Origin: Isoetes taiwanensis
Taxonomy: Eukaryota; Streptophyta; Lycopodiopsida; Isoetales; Isoetaceae
Reading direction: 5' to 3'
Assembly: GCA_021234155.1 (NCBI GenBank)
Contig: JAJEKV010000132.1
Span: forward strand, 1,178,001 to 1,242,000
DNA length: 64,000 bases
Part shown: piece by piece, positions 34,194 through 43,960 of the stretch
Position numbering within the stretch: position 1 is the first letter of the stretch
How the letters are laid out: the number at the start of each line of letters is the position of its first letter
The notes under the pieces: generated by a model
Told to the model about the DNA's origin: nothing
Seen by the model: the letters and a program-made list of their open reading frames with translations, nothing else
Databases searched by the model: none
Translations under genes and position numbers: made by a program

Positions 34194-34540
34194 AAATTTT
34201 TAGCGTCTTGCCGTGGTTGTTACCATGAAAATGACCACCACGAGCCCTTCATGGGCTTCTCCCTACCGGTTGTCTCCTGGGACCTCATGAGGGAGAACAC
34301 GGTCGAAGGGCGGTATCCTTGCCTTTTTGTAAAGATGGCCTGCAACCATGGTGTAGTCCGCGGACCTCGCGAGGAGAAATTGGTGTCAGCAAGGATTGGC
34401 CCTTGCATGGAAGGCGTGAAATCCTCTGGGTGGAAGAGCTGGATGGAACCAATGTGGCGTTACCCGTGACGAGAGAAAAGAGTTGGCGTCGGGAAAAACG
34501 TGCGAGACTCCGATGGAGATCATCGTGTGGATGCATGGAA

Positions 34541-35030
34541 AAGCTTTAAATTCAATCTACGTAATAAATCGGAGATGCGAAAAACTCAACATTGTTACTG
34601 TTTGAAGCGGCTCCATCACTTGAATTAGAAGCCGGGCACGAAAAAGAGCTTGAAGAAAAAAAAGATCCAAAGGAGAAAATTTGGGAGCGCCATTTAGTTC
34701 GCATTCGGGCGTAAACAAAAGACCCCAAATCAGAAGAAAGAGCTTGAAGTTTGAAAAATTTGGGAAGCGGGAGGACCCCCAAATCATCGCCAGGGACTGT
34801 CCCTCACTTCATCATGCCGTCGCGGACTTCATTACCCCGTCGCCGGACTTCATTACGAAAAAAGCAGCGCTCATATAAGGTGCTTACGACGTGCTGATAT
34901 TTCGCTTTTTTGTACACCACCAATAAAAAATGACCCAGAATTATTGGGTGAATTTCACCATTTTAAATGGTCATTGAAAGAAGAGATATTTTTCTCTGAT
35001 CTGTAAGTAGGTGGGCAAACTTGCTATACT
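34541..35030. other. junction and non-coding stretch
   Basis: Sequence unrelated to the gypsy element begins here. A 24-base phrase (CCGTCGCSGGACTTCATTAC) is repeated at 34,818-34,862. No gene recognised. Confidence 0.5.
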
Positions 35031-35118
35031 TTGCTATTAAAGGTAAGCTCAGATAATTTATTGATTACTAAGATATATCGTTCCATTATGAGGTCAAGCA
35101 ACATTTATATGGACGTCA

Positions 35119-35866
35119 TTGAAAATAATATTAGAGTTTTGGAGCTGGAAACATGTAAAAGCACCCTATGTAGAAAGCATACTAGTATCACAGTCTACTG
35201 CAGAAGTTGCAAAAGAACAAGCAAATCATTTTCAGGAGAACAAGCAAATATCAGATGAGAGCTTAACAGTATCCACAGATTTGGAAATGCATGATGGGAT
35301 TGATATACAGCATCAGTTGGATGTAGGTGCGAAGGATCTTTCATTGGACAACACAAATCGAGAAACTTGGCAAAACCCTGAAATAGATCCTCATAAGTTG
35401 GATAAGATTCTTAGAAAGAGGTGAAACATTTTCCTGATATTGATGCAGAGCATGAATGCAGAACAACAACAAATATTGGTCCAGTACATGTTGAAAGAGA
35501 TACTAGGTCAAAGGAGACACAAACCCAACAATCACAAGCTATTTCAGAAGTGCACGGGAATGATGAGATAAGTGCCACAGGGGGGGGCATATTGGAGGTT
35601 TTGAGCTTTTGACTAGGGCAGACATTCAAGAGAGTTTGAAAATCAAAAATGAAAAAGAAGGCTCTCATAAACAAGTGAATTATGCAGAATCAGAGACAAC
35701 TGAGCGCCAAGAAGAATCCACCAATGTAAAGACTATTTCTGAGGAAAGCACATGTGAGTCTGAAACAGATAAATTGGCAGGAAACGGAGATGCAAAAAAA
35801 GCTGGACTGGCCGAAACATTTAGAGCAGCAGTGTCAAGATTGCAAAAGCTGCCAATATGTAGCAAA
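35119..35866 (+). pseudogene. acidic low-complexity coding region, unrecognised (continues after a repeat)
   Basis: Three overlapping plus-strand frames give one continuous type of protein, polar and rich in Glu, Ser, Thr and Asn. They are 35,119-35,424 (STDLEMHDGIDIQHQLDVG), 35,421-35,590 (HFPDIDAEHECRTTTNIG) and 35,590-35,866 (ELLTRADIQESLKIKNEKEG to SRLQKLPICSK). The second shift falls exactly at a run of eight G (about 35,580-35,587), and the first at an A/G-rich run (35,410-35,420). Sequencing-type indels could therefore explain both. A piece after the repeat (36,262-36,399; KKKRMKIKELEAQLATAEA, then stop) has the same polar, helical character and may be its C-terminus. I do not recognise the protein. 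It could be a disordered nuclear or transposon-encoded protein. Confidence 0.4.
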
Positions 35867-35867
35867 A

Positions 35868-36297
35868 TAACAGGGGGGGTTCCAGAGGGATTTGATATAG
35901 ATATAATTCTTGAAACCATAGACCATATCCTTAAAACAATTCAATGGGTTATCATAAAAAAAAAAAACATAGATTTAAGATAAAAAATAGTCACATTAGT
36001 CACTGGTTAGATTGGTTAAAGTAGTCTTATTAGGACATTGAGTTATTTTGGTAAAGGTTCGAATCCTCGTATTTCATATTCTAAAAGCTTAAGCGAAAAC
36101 GTATAGAGGCTCGATATACCATCAAAACCTTAGGCAAACTCGTATTCGACATCTTAAAATCATAGGCGTCCCCAATCATAATTGAGCATAATCGAAACGA
36201 GAGGTGTCCAGAGGCTCCAACATACAGTCTGGGCCGTAGGATTGACAGATCCGACGACTGTGGTAGTCCAGGGTGCACCTCGTTTAGAATCAGTACA
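35868..36297 (+). repeat. repeat with tRNA-like Pol III A and B boxes, copy 1
   Basis: About 430 bp, matching the reverse complement of 60,900-61,340 and 61,341-61,717. It runs from AAATAACAGGGGG to CACCTCGTTTAGAAT. An A-box-like TTAGTCACTGGTTA lies at 35,997-36,010 and a B-box GGTTCGAATCC at 36,057-36,067, with flanking bases able to form a T-arm (AGG/CCT). This is the layout of a tRNA-derived SINE promoter, although about 130 bases of shared sequence precede the A box. The 60-base spacing is wider than in most tRNAs and closer to those with a long variable arm. Confidence 0.6.
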
Positions 36298-36399
36298 AAA
36301 ACCACAAAGCCATCCAAGAAAAAGAGAATGAAGATCAAGGAATTAGAGGCACAACTTGCTACTGCTGAAGCTGCGGAATGCAGATTAAAGATGGAATGA

Positions 36400-39163
36400 A
36401 ACAACTCTCTTCATGTGAAGATGCAAAATATCGTATTATTTTCAAAACCTTCAAGCGTGGAATTTTACCATTTTTTAAGTTTTGCAGAAAGGGGAATTAT
36501 GCTTATGTTAGGACTCTTTTTCTGGCCAATATCAAACATAAACTACACTTACTTTGATTGAATCCTTCAATTTCCAGGGAACAAATATTCCAATCTATGC
36601 CATAGGCCAATATGAAATTAATGACAGTACGTGGATTTTCTTAATCGTGTATGTATAATATTGCAAGCATAAGAACGAAGATGACGCCACTTAACCATAG
36701 TTCACGCAGAGGACGCTGGGATGCAGGTCCCAAATCTGAGTGGTCGTATAATAAGAGGGGTTTGCTAATTTTGTTTCCACATTTCTATTGATCTGGGGAA
36801 AGTCACGAATAAGACTAGGGTTTTTGCGGGGCAATATATGATGTCAGTTTCTAGCCATCAGGTTTTGTTTTTACTAGCAATCAAATCACTCATCATCATC
36901 ATTTGAGTACCCACAATAGCCGATGGTAAGTCTTTCTTGTTTTGATATTCCCTTAACCACTAGCTAGCCCTAGCAAGTTAACCTGATCGAATTGTTGCCC
37001 GCCGTCAGATTGCAATAAGGTTATTATGCATCACTGATAGAATATTCTTCTCCTAAAGAATATTCTGATGATTACTACAATAACTCTTCGAATATTCATC
37101 TCCTAAAGAATATATTCCAAAGATTACTGCCATAATCACGAAATTTTATGGCAGATTTTCAGGCATTTTTCTATAAGGACTATGCAAATATCCAGTATAT
37201 AATTTGAACTATCAAGCTATTTAGGGAAATAATAGGAGATTTAGTAATAGGTGGTGACCTAAAAAATCCTCCGCTATGCCATGGCCTGTTGACAAAAGCA
37301 CAAAAATTTAGGAAATGCCTCAAAGGAACATGGTGGCACCTGCATATATTTGAAAAGTTGAAGAGACAGATCAAGTTTTTCTTACTGAGAAAGTATTAGA
37401 GAAGAGTTCCACGCCATTTTTATGCTACCCATTCTGGACATAGGCAGAAATTACAAATGTCTGCACACTGGGGTGTCTCATTTTCGATGTCCCCTTTGTC
37501 CCCCAATTTAGTACTAAAATCAATAAAGGTGGTTGGAAATCTTGGAGGCAATTTCAAATTTAGAAAACAAAAATAGCGATAAAAATTCAAATTACTTGAA
37601 TCTTAGAGAACCGGGCTACAGTGCGTGCATGTGTTAAGACCCGATAAAAAAAACTAAAACACCAACGAAATCATCATTCTTGCTTCTCGTCTTTCGATAT
37701 GTTCAAGGTTTGAATGGAACCAATGGATTGTGTTTTTTTTTCCTATTTGCAACATTCAATTTGTGAGTTATTAGCGTATTTGAATGCCTTGCCTTATGAA
37801 TTATGAATTGGGCATGGAAATAGCATTCCACTGATATGTTTGAGTCCAGTTTTTTGGGTTGCCCCTAAGGGGAAAGCCCTCATCCATGTGTGTTTGTGGC
37901 ATATTCCAAGTATATGTCAGTATATGCTCGAAAACATGACTTTGAAGTGTGATTTAAGCCATTTCACTCTCGGATCACGGAGGGCAACCCTCCGTGCGCA
38001 GCACCTTGTTAGTTTTCTTTTTTTCTCCCTTATCAAAATCCTTCCATGTCTAACATATTCTCTTGCTAAATTGTGCCATCTGTTTTGGCTTTAAGCATAT
38101 TTAGTTTGAAATAGAGCATTTGTTTTCCTTGGTCTGGGTTTTACCCAATACTGAACATAAGAATGGTCAGCTTACTTAATCTATTTGCACAATAACCAGC
38201 CTAATAACCAACAGTTGTTTTCAGTTATGTCTCCATCACCCGCTGTTTGAATGATTGCTTGAAGGAGGTAAACCCCACATCCTTTTTTCTTTTTGTTCGG
38301 CATATCAGGAGCAGAATATATTAAAGCTTACAACAGCTGAATCATCAATCACACCGGGCGTTTTAGCATATCAAGCCATTTCATCAAGCGGGGGAAACAG
38401 AGCAGGGATATAACAACGCTAAATTTGATAGAGTTGGGGAAAAAGCATGAATTCTGCGCCAAGTAATAGCCCAATCTATGTAAATCTGTAGCATGATATG
38501 TGTCTTCCTCAGGAACACGAAGAGAACACAGAGCTCAGCCAAAGGGGCTCCTCCATGTTCTAGTAACTAGCAATTGAATTTGAAAGTCTTTTTCATCTAA
38601 CAAAGATTTGATGTACAAGTGCTTCAAATTAACAACACAACATAATGAAATTTAAGTACTAAAAACTATACCTTCAAGTAGAGGGTTCTTTGATGCCTAT
38701 TCGCAAAACCTTTGCAGTCTTTTGATCATTGGGAGACTTCAAGAAAGTGACTTATTATTCCACAATGATGTTGGCACCGATAAAAGCTTCTTATATTAGT
38801 CAGCACCGCTGAATATATAGATGGATGACTTCTATCCATTCATTGGCTGTCAGGTCTATTTTCAAATAATTAAAGACTCCTTTAAGAAACTTAAAAGGGA
38901 AGTCTCTCAAGATCCCAAAGGTGAAGATTGGATAGGAGAGCATTCAATTATACAGCAACGCCAATGTCAATTCACATGACAATGTAATCAAGACAGAGTA
39001 AATGACATGCCAAGTATTTCCATGTGTGTATTTGGCTTGAGAAAATAATTATCACAAATGATGCGATTATAAATCGATATAACCGCATGGCTAACAAATC
39101 GAAGTATCCATCCTAACTTTTGTGTTTAGAAGTCATCAAGGAAACGTAAAGTAGAAAACAACT
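36400..39163. other. non-coding stretch, small repeats only
   Basis: No gene recognised. At 37,040-37,135 the phrase GAATATTCWTCTCCTAAAGAATAT occurs twice (about 50 bases apart), followed by RATTACTRC. At 37,976-37,996 there is a perfect hairpin (arms CACGGAGGG and CCCTCCGTG, loop CAA). The rest is AT-rich. Confidence 0.55.
37976..37996. repeat. perfect 9-bp-stem hairpin
   Basis: Arms CACGGAGGG and CCCTCCGTG, loop CAA, in an AT-rich setting. It could be a Helitron-type 3' hairpin, but no CTRR end follows at the right distance on either strand. Confidence 0.6.
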
Positions 39164-39704
39164 TTAAGAATGTGTTAAAACCTTCTGTAGATGTATCTTA
39201 GAATCCCCATAATGCACTCCAGTAAGCCCACCATAAAGCGTTAAAAGCACGCCAAAATCGTATGTAATATTTGTCCGTATCCCGAAAGCGAAAGCTTGAA
39301 AGGAAGCCTTGACCAAACAGATCGCTTTGGTATTTCTGGTACTGCAAATGCAAATGTTTGTGCTAAGGATCACCCTCCAAACACATGAGAGTCGTTTTGT
39401 GCCAAGCAGTAATTCCATACAACCTTGGTGTTGCAGATGCTTCGTAGATAGACCAAGAGCTACTGGAAATGGATTCGTCTGAAGGCACATTGCTTCGTGA
39501 TGCACAAAAAATGAAATGAAAAAAACCTACAACATAACAAAAACACCATAACCTAAAGCTACGTAAGACTAATCAAATCAAATCGAGCAAATCCATAGAA
39601 ATCAACAACAACACAAAGAACATTACCTGCAAATGCATTTGTCTTTCTGCTATTGAAAGCCACCAAATGGCTTCATCAAATACAAATTCTAGAGAACCCA
39701 CCAT
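39164..39704 (-). CDS. possible two-exon gene, unknown protein (130 aa)
   Basis: Exon 1 (39,704-39,627) starts ATG and encodes 26 residues, MVGSLEFVFDEAIWWLSIAE and RQMHLQ, ending CAG|GTAATG. A pyrimidine-rich stretch leads to the acceptor TGCCTTCAG. Exon 2 (39,478-39,164) continues in phase 0 with TNPFPVALGL and stays open for 104 codons to a stop. The joined frame mixes hydrophobic and charged residues as a real protein would. The family is not recognised. The second half of exon 2 (ICICSTRNTKAICLV) looks less convincing, and a further donor (CACCAAG|GTTGTA) could end the exon early. It is supported only by splice-site logic and an open frame. Confidence 0.35.
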
Positions 39705-40215
39705 ATCCAAACTTGAGACAAACCCTACCAAAACCGATACTTGAAAGATTTTATCGCGATTGATGCCAAAAGTTAGTAACAACGAACAAATCCTTAGGGC
39801 TCGTTAGGGAAAAGGTGAGATTTTGGGAAGGTTGAGAAATAGAGAAAAACTTAACATATCTAAGCAAAAGGCATTATAGGTCCTCCAATTGTCAACTATT
39901 CAAATAGTTGCGTAAACACATGTACATTGTTGAAAACCGAAGTTTTCAAATTATCGTACATTAGAATTATTTCCAATGATAAGTGCTCAATTGTTGAACC
40001 CGTGGCAGCTTGTACTCTTTCAAAATGAAGGAAATGTAAACGCATACACCGCAGGTAGGTGAGTGCCATTCCCTTAGAACTAGGAGCTTTAACTATTTTT
40101 GTCTAATGGTCTAGTTTCCATAAACGGGTGCGCACCAACCGTGCTACTTAAGCATAACAATAGAAGCATCGGTATGTAAAGCACGCAGAAAAGGCTTCAT
40201 AAATGTAAGATTTTA

Positions 40216-40640
40216 CCTGAATCGCATAGGTTTTAAAAGCAATATATGATACTTGGTCTTGCTCTTCAGCTTTTTCCAATTTTCATGAGTAGGGTCTTGC
40301 CATGTTCGATATCCGGCACATGGAAGGGAAGCCATAGCCGACCATCTCCTTGGATCTTCATCTCTACAGGATGCATCCACATCTGGACTTATCATTCCCT
40401 CTGTCATTTAAAAAACCCTCAACTGCCCTACCCTATACCCGCCATAGCCCATCGCTAAGATAGGATCTGTCTCCGGAACAGACAACACATCCGTTTGGGT
40501 TCTAAGGGTTTTTGCATGAGATGTTCGGGTGCAATGGCAGGCTCCGTCCTTTAAATAAAAGCTCCCAGTTAACCAAGCATCTCCTGCCGTAAAGAAAAAA
40601 CTCTAATTGCTGAAGAAGATTTGTGCAACATGGCTGCCAT
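40216..40640 (-). CDS. possible 5' part of a gene, N-terminus resembling a mitochondrial presequence
   Basis: ATG at 40,640 opens MAAMLHKSSSAIRVFSLRQ, which is basic, Ser-rich and hydrophobic like a mitochondrial targeting peptide. It is followed by a donor-like CTTG|GTTAAC near 40,574. A downstream exon-like block (40,407-40,216; ATG, MTEGMISPDVDASCRDEDPR to LLLKPMRFR) ends in a strong donor CAG|GTAAAA. How the two join is not settled, because stops lie between them. I do not recognise the protein. The TATA-less, G-box-bearing sequence just upstream (40,710) would suit a promoter. The two-exon gene at 39.2-39.7 kb is on the same strand but seems to have its own start. Confidence 0.3.
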
Positions 40641-40709
40641 GCTCACGAAGATCCGGCGCTAGTAAGTTTTACCGTAGATAGATAAGTTGGAAAAAAGGGC
40701 AAAAATGAT

Positions 40710-40719
40710 GCCACGTGGC
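40710..40719. promoter_or_regulatory. G-box palindrome
   Basis: GCCACGTGGC, the plant bZIP/bHLH target, lies about 70 bases upstream of the putative start at 40,640 (minus strand) and beside TAGGCCGTCCGAT, a motif common in plant housekeeping promoters. Confidence 0.5.
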
Positions 40720-40844
40720 CCAAACGAATCTAGGCCGTCCGATTTAGGGCGCCGTTCACTACGGACTTACGGTATAACACTATAATAGAAGAAGATAAGC
40801 CCAGCCGCCGCGAAACCTCCAAGTGTTGAGTGGGGTCACGAAGC

Positions 40845-41345
40845 ACGTAGGCGAGAGTGAGAAGAAGAGGAGCGCCAGCGACCGTGAGCGCGAGAAGAAT
40901 TGGAACATATAGAAGGCATCCGTAAGCAGTCAAGGAGAACAAGAACGTGCATGACAGTGAAGTGACAAGCTGCATAACAACAAGCACTCAAATCGATGTG
41001 AGCGATTAGTAATGAGAAAAAATCAACAATACATGAAGAAGAGAAGATAGCATCACCCGGAGGATGGAGAAAAAGCGTCACCCAGCGGGTGGAAGAAAAA
41101 ACATGATAAACAGAAATTTGCGTCGCCATCAGGGTAGAAATAAACAACACCATCCACAAAAAAAGGTCCAATAGAAACCCATGTCATAAAATTGCAATGG
41201 AGTGCCAAACGCAATATTTGGCACATCCAGACATAGCTAAATAGCAAATATGATGTATAATGATAGCACAATGCACAATGATAGCATAATGCACTGTGAA
41301 AAAAGATCTCAACAGCTAGCTAGAAATGAATTCCCCGGCACAAAT
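40845..41345. repeat. complex repeat family, copy A
   Basis: Collinear with 47,765-48,165 over some 450 bases, including GAATTGGAACATATAGAAGG, AACAAGCACTCAAATCGATG and TGCGTCGCCATCAGGGT. It contains repeated imperfect palindromes of the form TCACCC-n-GGGTGGA (41,050-41,140) and the unit TATGATGTATAATGATAGCACAATG, also found at 48.1-49.2 kb. Its left end abuts the AFG1 exons, with GCACAAATGGGGTA duplicated at 41,337-41,366, perhaps a target duplication or slippage. Confidence 0.7.
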
Positions 41346-41385
41346 GGGGTAGCACAAATGGGGTAGCAAATTTAGCAGAGCTTAC

Positions 41386-42135
41386 TGCAGTGAGCTTACG
41401 ATAATCCGCTATGGAACCAATTTCGTGCACAATGCAGCTCCTTTTAATTGGAAACAACGTGTGTCAAATCAACATGCAAATGGCAAAAAATTAGAAAACA
41501 AGAAGACTACCATGCTACTTACTTTCAGCATATCAATAAAGGGTAGAAAGTGGTCTCTCTGCAACCCTCCTTCGTATAGTTGATCTGGAGCCTTGTTTGA
41601 AGTACATACTAAACCCTGCAGGGAAAACAATGATAAGCACTTGTAAGGATGCACACATGGACTCAAACCAACCATGCAAAGCATAGACACACACAATTCC
41701 TCGTTTCCATAAGTAGCCGAACAACCGATTCAATATGAGAGCATCAGCAACATCAGTCACCTGATATTGTCGAAAATAATTAACAAACATTATATAGATA
41801 TATATATTTGGACTCAAAGTCTCATGTAACATACCATGAATTCATCAAGACACAATATTGCTGCCACTTTTGAAAGCTCATCTGCAACAACAGCCAAAGG
41901 ATCGGCCACCCCCTTATATCTCTGAGGCAAAGTGAATGCAATACAATATTGTATTAGCTGATATATACATAATTGATGTCACATTAGGCATTGGTTGCCA
42001 TTATCTAAACCATGCATGACAGATCATAAACAGTTAACAAACAATGTGCAAAAGGACCTGATCTAAAACTTTAAAATGTGACATATTTTATCAAAGTAAC
42101 TTACTTGCAAACGACTGTGAACATTTAACAAACAC
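41386..42135 (-). CDS. AFG1/LACE1-like AAA+ ATPase, C-terminal half exons (partial)
   Basis: Exons on the minus strand: 42,135-42,105 (LLNVHSRLQ), 41,921-41,835 (RYKGVADPLAVVADELSK and ILCLDEFM), 41,760-41,695 (VTDVADALILNRLFGYLWK and RGI), 41,615-41,523 (GLVCTSNKAPDQLYEGGLQR and DHFLPFIDMLK) and 41,440-41,386 (CIVHEIGSIADYRKLTA). Walker B (LCLDEF), sensor-1 (TSN) and the NGLQR-type arginine block are present, as in AFG1, a mitochondrial inner-membrane ATPase linked to respiratory-chain protein quality control. The first four exons join in frame with AG/GT borders. The last needs a one-base correction at its start. The exons for Walker A and the C-terminus are not found nearby. They may lie beyond long introns, or the gene may be broken by the repeat at 41,345 downwards. 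Confidence 0.8.
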
Positions 42136-43145
42136 CTGATCAAATGTTTCCAAACAAACAATGTTATTGATGTATTATTAAGCATGGCTGTTCATTGTGG
42201 GGCATATCTGCAATTTTCAGACCATATTACGAAATAAGTTAATTTAGTGGCAAAGCTCTCAAACAAGAGTGACAAAATGTAAATAATAATACGTTCTGAT
42301 GGAAGTCCAGTTCCTAAGAAATTTAGTATATGCATATAGATGGTACAAGGATGAAATGTACCATATGGTATTCCAAGACAGAAATCATGGATTTTGGCTG
42401 CCTTGGTAGTTTGAGGTGTTGTATGAATGGAATCTTTAGCATCCAAAGGAAGAGATTCATGATGCAATCCATCATTTTCTTTAGTCTCTGTAGACATCTC
42501 TGCTATTGGTGATCATTGTTACTGCTCCATTCCCTGGGATTGACATCCACCATCCCCTTTCCTAGTAATATACATGAGAGCATGAAATCTCATCTTGGAT
42601 GGGAGAGAATATTGTTCTCTTCATCCTTTGATCTAAATCATGATGTTTTTCTCCAAAGCACTAGCTTTTATAGAAATTTACAAACAGAGTTTGATAATTC
42701 AAACAATAAACATGAATACTTTGCAAGATTACAACTCCAAGATTGCATTTGCAAGACTATATACAGGAGCACATCTCTGTTACAAGCTCATTCAATACAT
42801 CTACATGTAAAATCCAATCATATCTAAAAGTTCATTTACCAAAATCACATCATCATAAATAAGTAGTGCTATTCAGTTATAAAAACTAAATAAACATGCA
42901 ACACTTTATTCCTCCTCTGAGAATGCCTTATTACCTCCATCAAATTGCTCATGAACTAACTCTATTGATGCTTTTTATACAATGCAGCTGCCAAAACTTT
43001 ATGACGTGCCAAACTAGTGCAAAAATTAAACCTGTTGTCTTAGGAGCCTTCAGAATCAATGATGCAACTGCTTCACTGGCATCTTCAAGTGTTCTTGCAA
43101 GGGGTTTCATGGGGTTTAAATTCAGTCCATTCACTCTATGTAGAT
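42136..43145. other. probable intronic or intergenic DNA
   Basis: No Walker A exon or other recognisable coding sequence. Two chance-like open frames (42,192-42,497 minus, 42,516-42,827 plus) have no family resemblance. Confidence 0.5.
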
Positions 43146-43149
43146 CGTA

Positions 43150-43960
43150 TAAAGCTATTCGTGCCACCTCTATCTCTGGAATATTCAAGCGCTTCTTTTC
43201 TATATGCATACTGTTTGATCCCTTTCATATTTTTTTATGGAGCCACAACTCCACCTCCTCAACCCATAAACTAGCAACATTTTCTCCATGCCTGATGCAA
43301 AGGTCATATAAAACAAGATAAAACATTATCGAGTATGCTCTCCAGCTTAACAAATGCTCCTCCCCCTCCTCCTCCCTCCTCCTTCATATCTTCTCCAGCT
43401 TAGTATCATTTCGCCTTACCAAAAGTTTGAACTTGGATTTCAACATACTGAAAGCATGTTCAACAACCATTCTAGTTCTTGATGATATGAAGTTTCAGTG
43501 GTATTGCGGTCTATTCAAACCATCCTCGTGCCCTTTAAATGGTGAAGCATAGCCTGGGTGGATATACTGCATCTTTAGGTTCCCTTTTTTTTTTGGCATC
43601 ATATTCATATCTATTGTTTAGATTTGGTTTTCCAAGTGGAAAACCTTTTTGAAATTTTTTCTAAAGTTTCGAGGATTTCTGCTGCCGGACACCATCTCCG
43701 ATGATCAAAAAATTCCACAATATTTTTCTGACATCGAAATTGGCCAAGTTGCTCTAGCTGGAAGTGGATGCCAAAAACACATGGTTAGGTTTGAAGGAGA
43801 TTCATTTGGTACGAGGTCAATCAGTGCCTATGTTTTGGAGCAGAATAAATGACAAGATTCAAAATCCCGTCGCCTTTTCTAGAAGCTCTAATGTCATGAT
43901 GTTTTCCTATGAAGATGTCAATTTACTAGGGGTCCCAGACTGCCTGGAAGATATCGGTTT
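43150..43960 (-). pseudogene. PIF/Harbinger (HARBI1-like) transposase remnant
   Basis: On the minus strand, LIIGDG (about 43,700) corresponds to the GD-containing strand of DDE_4 nucleases. RTRMVVEHAFSMLKSKFKLL (about 43,480-43,420) is the characteristic block with the catalytic Glu (VVE-AF--LK-RF--L). IRHGENVASLWVEEVEL follows at about 43,290-43,240, as in the C-terminal LHN-C part. The frame of 43,209-42,949 continues with LNIPEIEVARIALYDLHR. Stops and frame changes show it is dead. Terminal inverted repeats and target duplication (TTA/TWA) were not found. It lies upstream of the AFG1 exons on the same strand, possibly inside a long intron. Confidence 0.75.

Larger units (their letters stand above)
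28688..34540 (-). mobile_element. 5'-truncated second copy of the gypsy family
   Basis: It runs, on the minus strand, from the distal RNase H region (about 34,540) through integrase, spacer with TATA, extra ORF, polypurine tract and 3' LTR (28,688-29,291). Over its whole length it is collinear with 11,270-17,155 of the + strand copy, and the lengths (about 5.85 and 5.88 kb) nearly agree. No 5' LTR, gag, protease or RT is present. Beyond 34,540 the sequence is unrelated. The loss of the 5' half could come from deletion or from a template-switched, incomplete reverse transcript. Frameshifts are fewer than in the other copy, notably in integrase. Confidence 0.9.

Noticed and set aside
36057-36067. 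A functional tRNA gene at the B box
   Set aside because: There is no 7-bp acceptor stem, no clear anticodon arm, and the A-to-B spacing is too wide. Only the internal promoter and T-arm resemble a tRNA.
37976-37996. Helitron 3' end or transcription terminator
   Set aside because: No CTRR followed by T at the expected distance on either strand, and no T-run as for a Pol III or bacterial-type terminator.
40730-40987. Minus-strand ORF MLVVMQLVTSLSC..., similar to one at 47,537-47,905
   Set aside because: The similarity is due to the shared repeat family. The frames diverge by indels and no domain is present.
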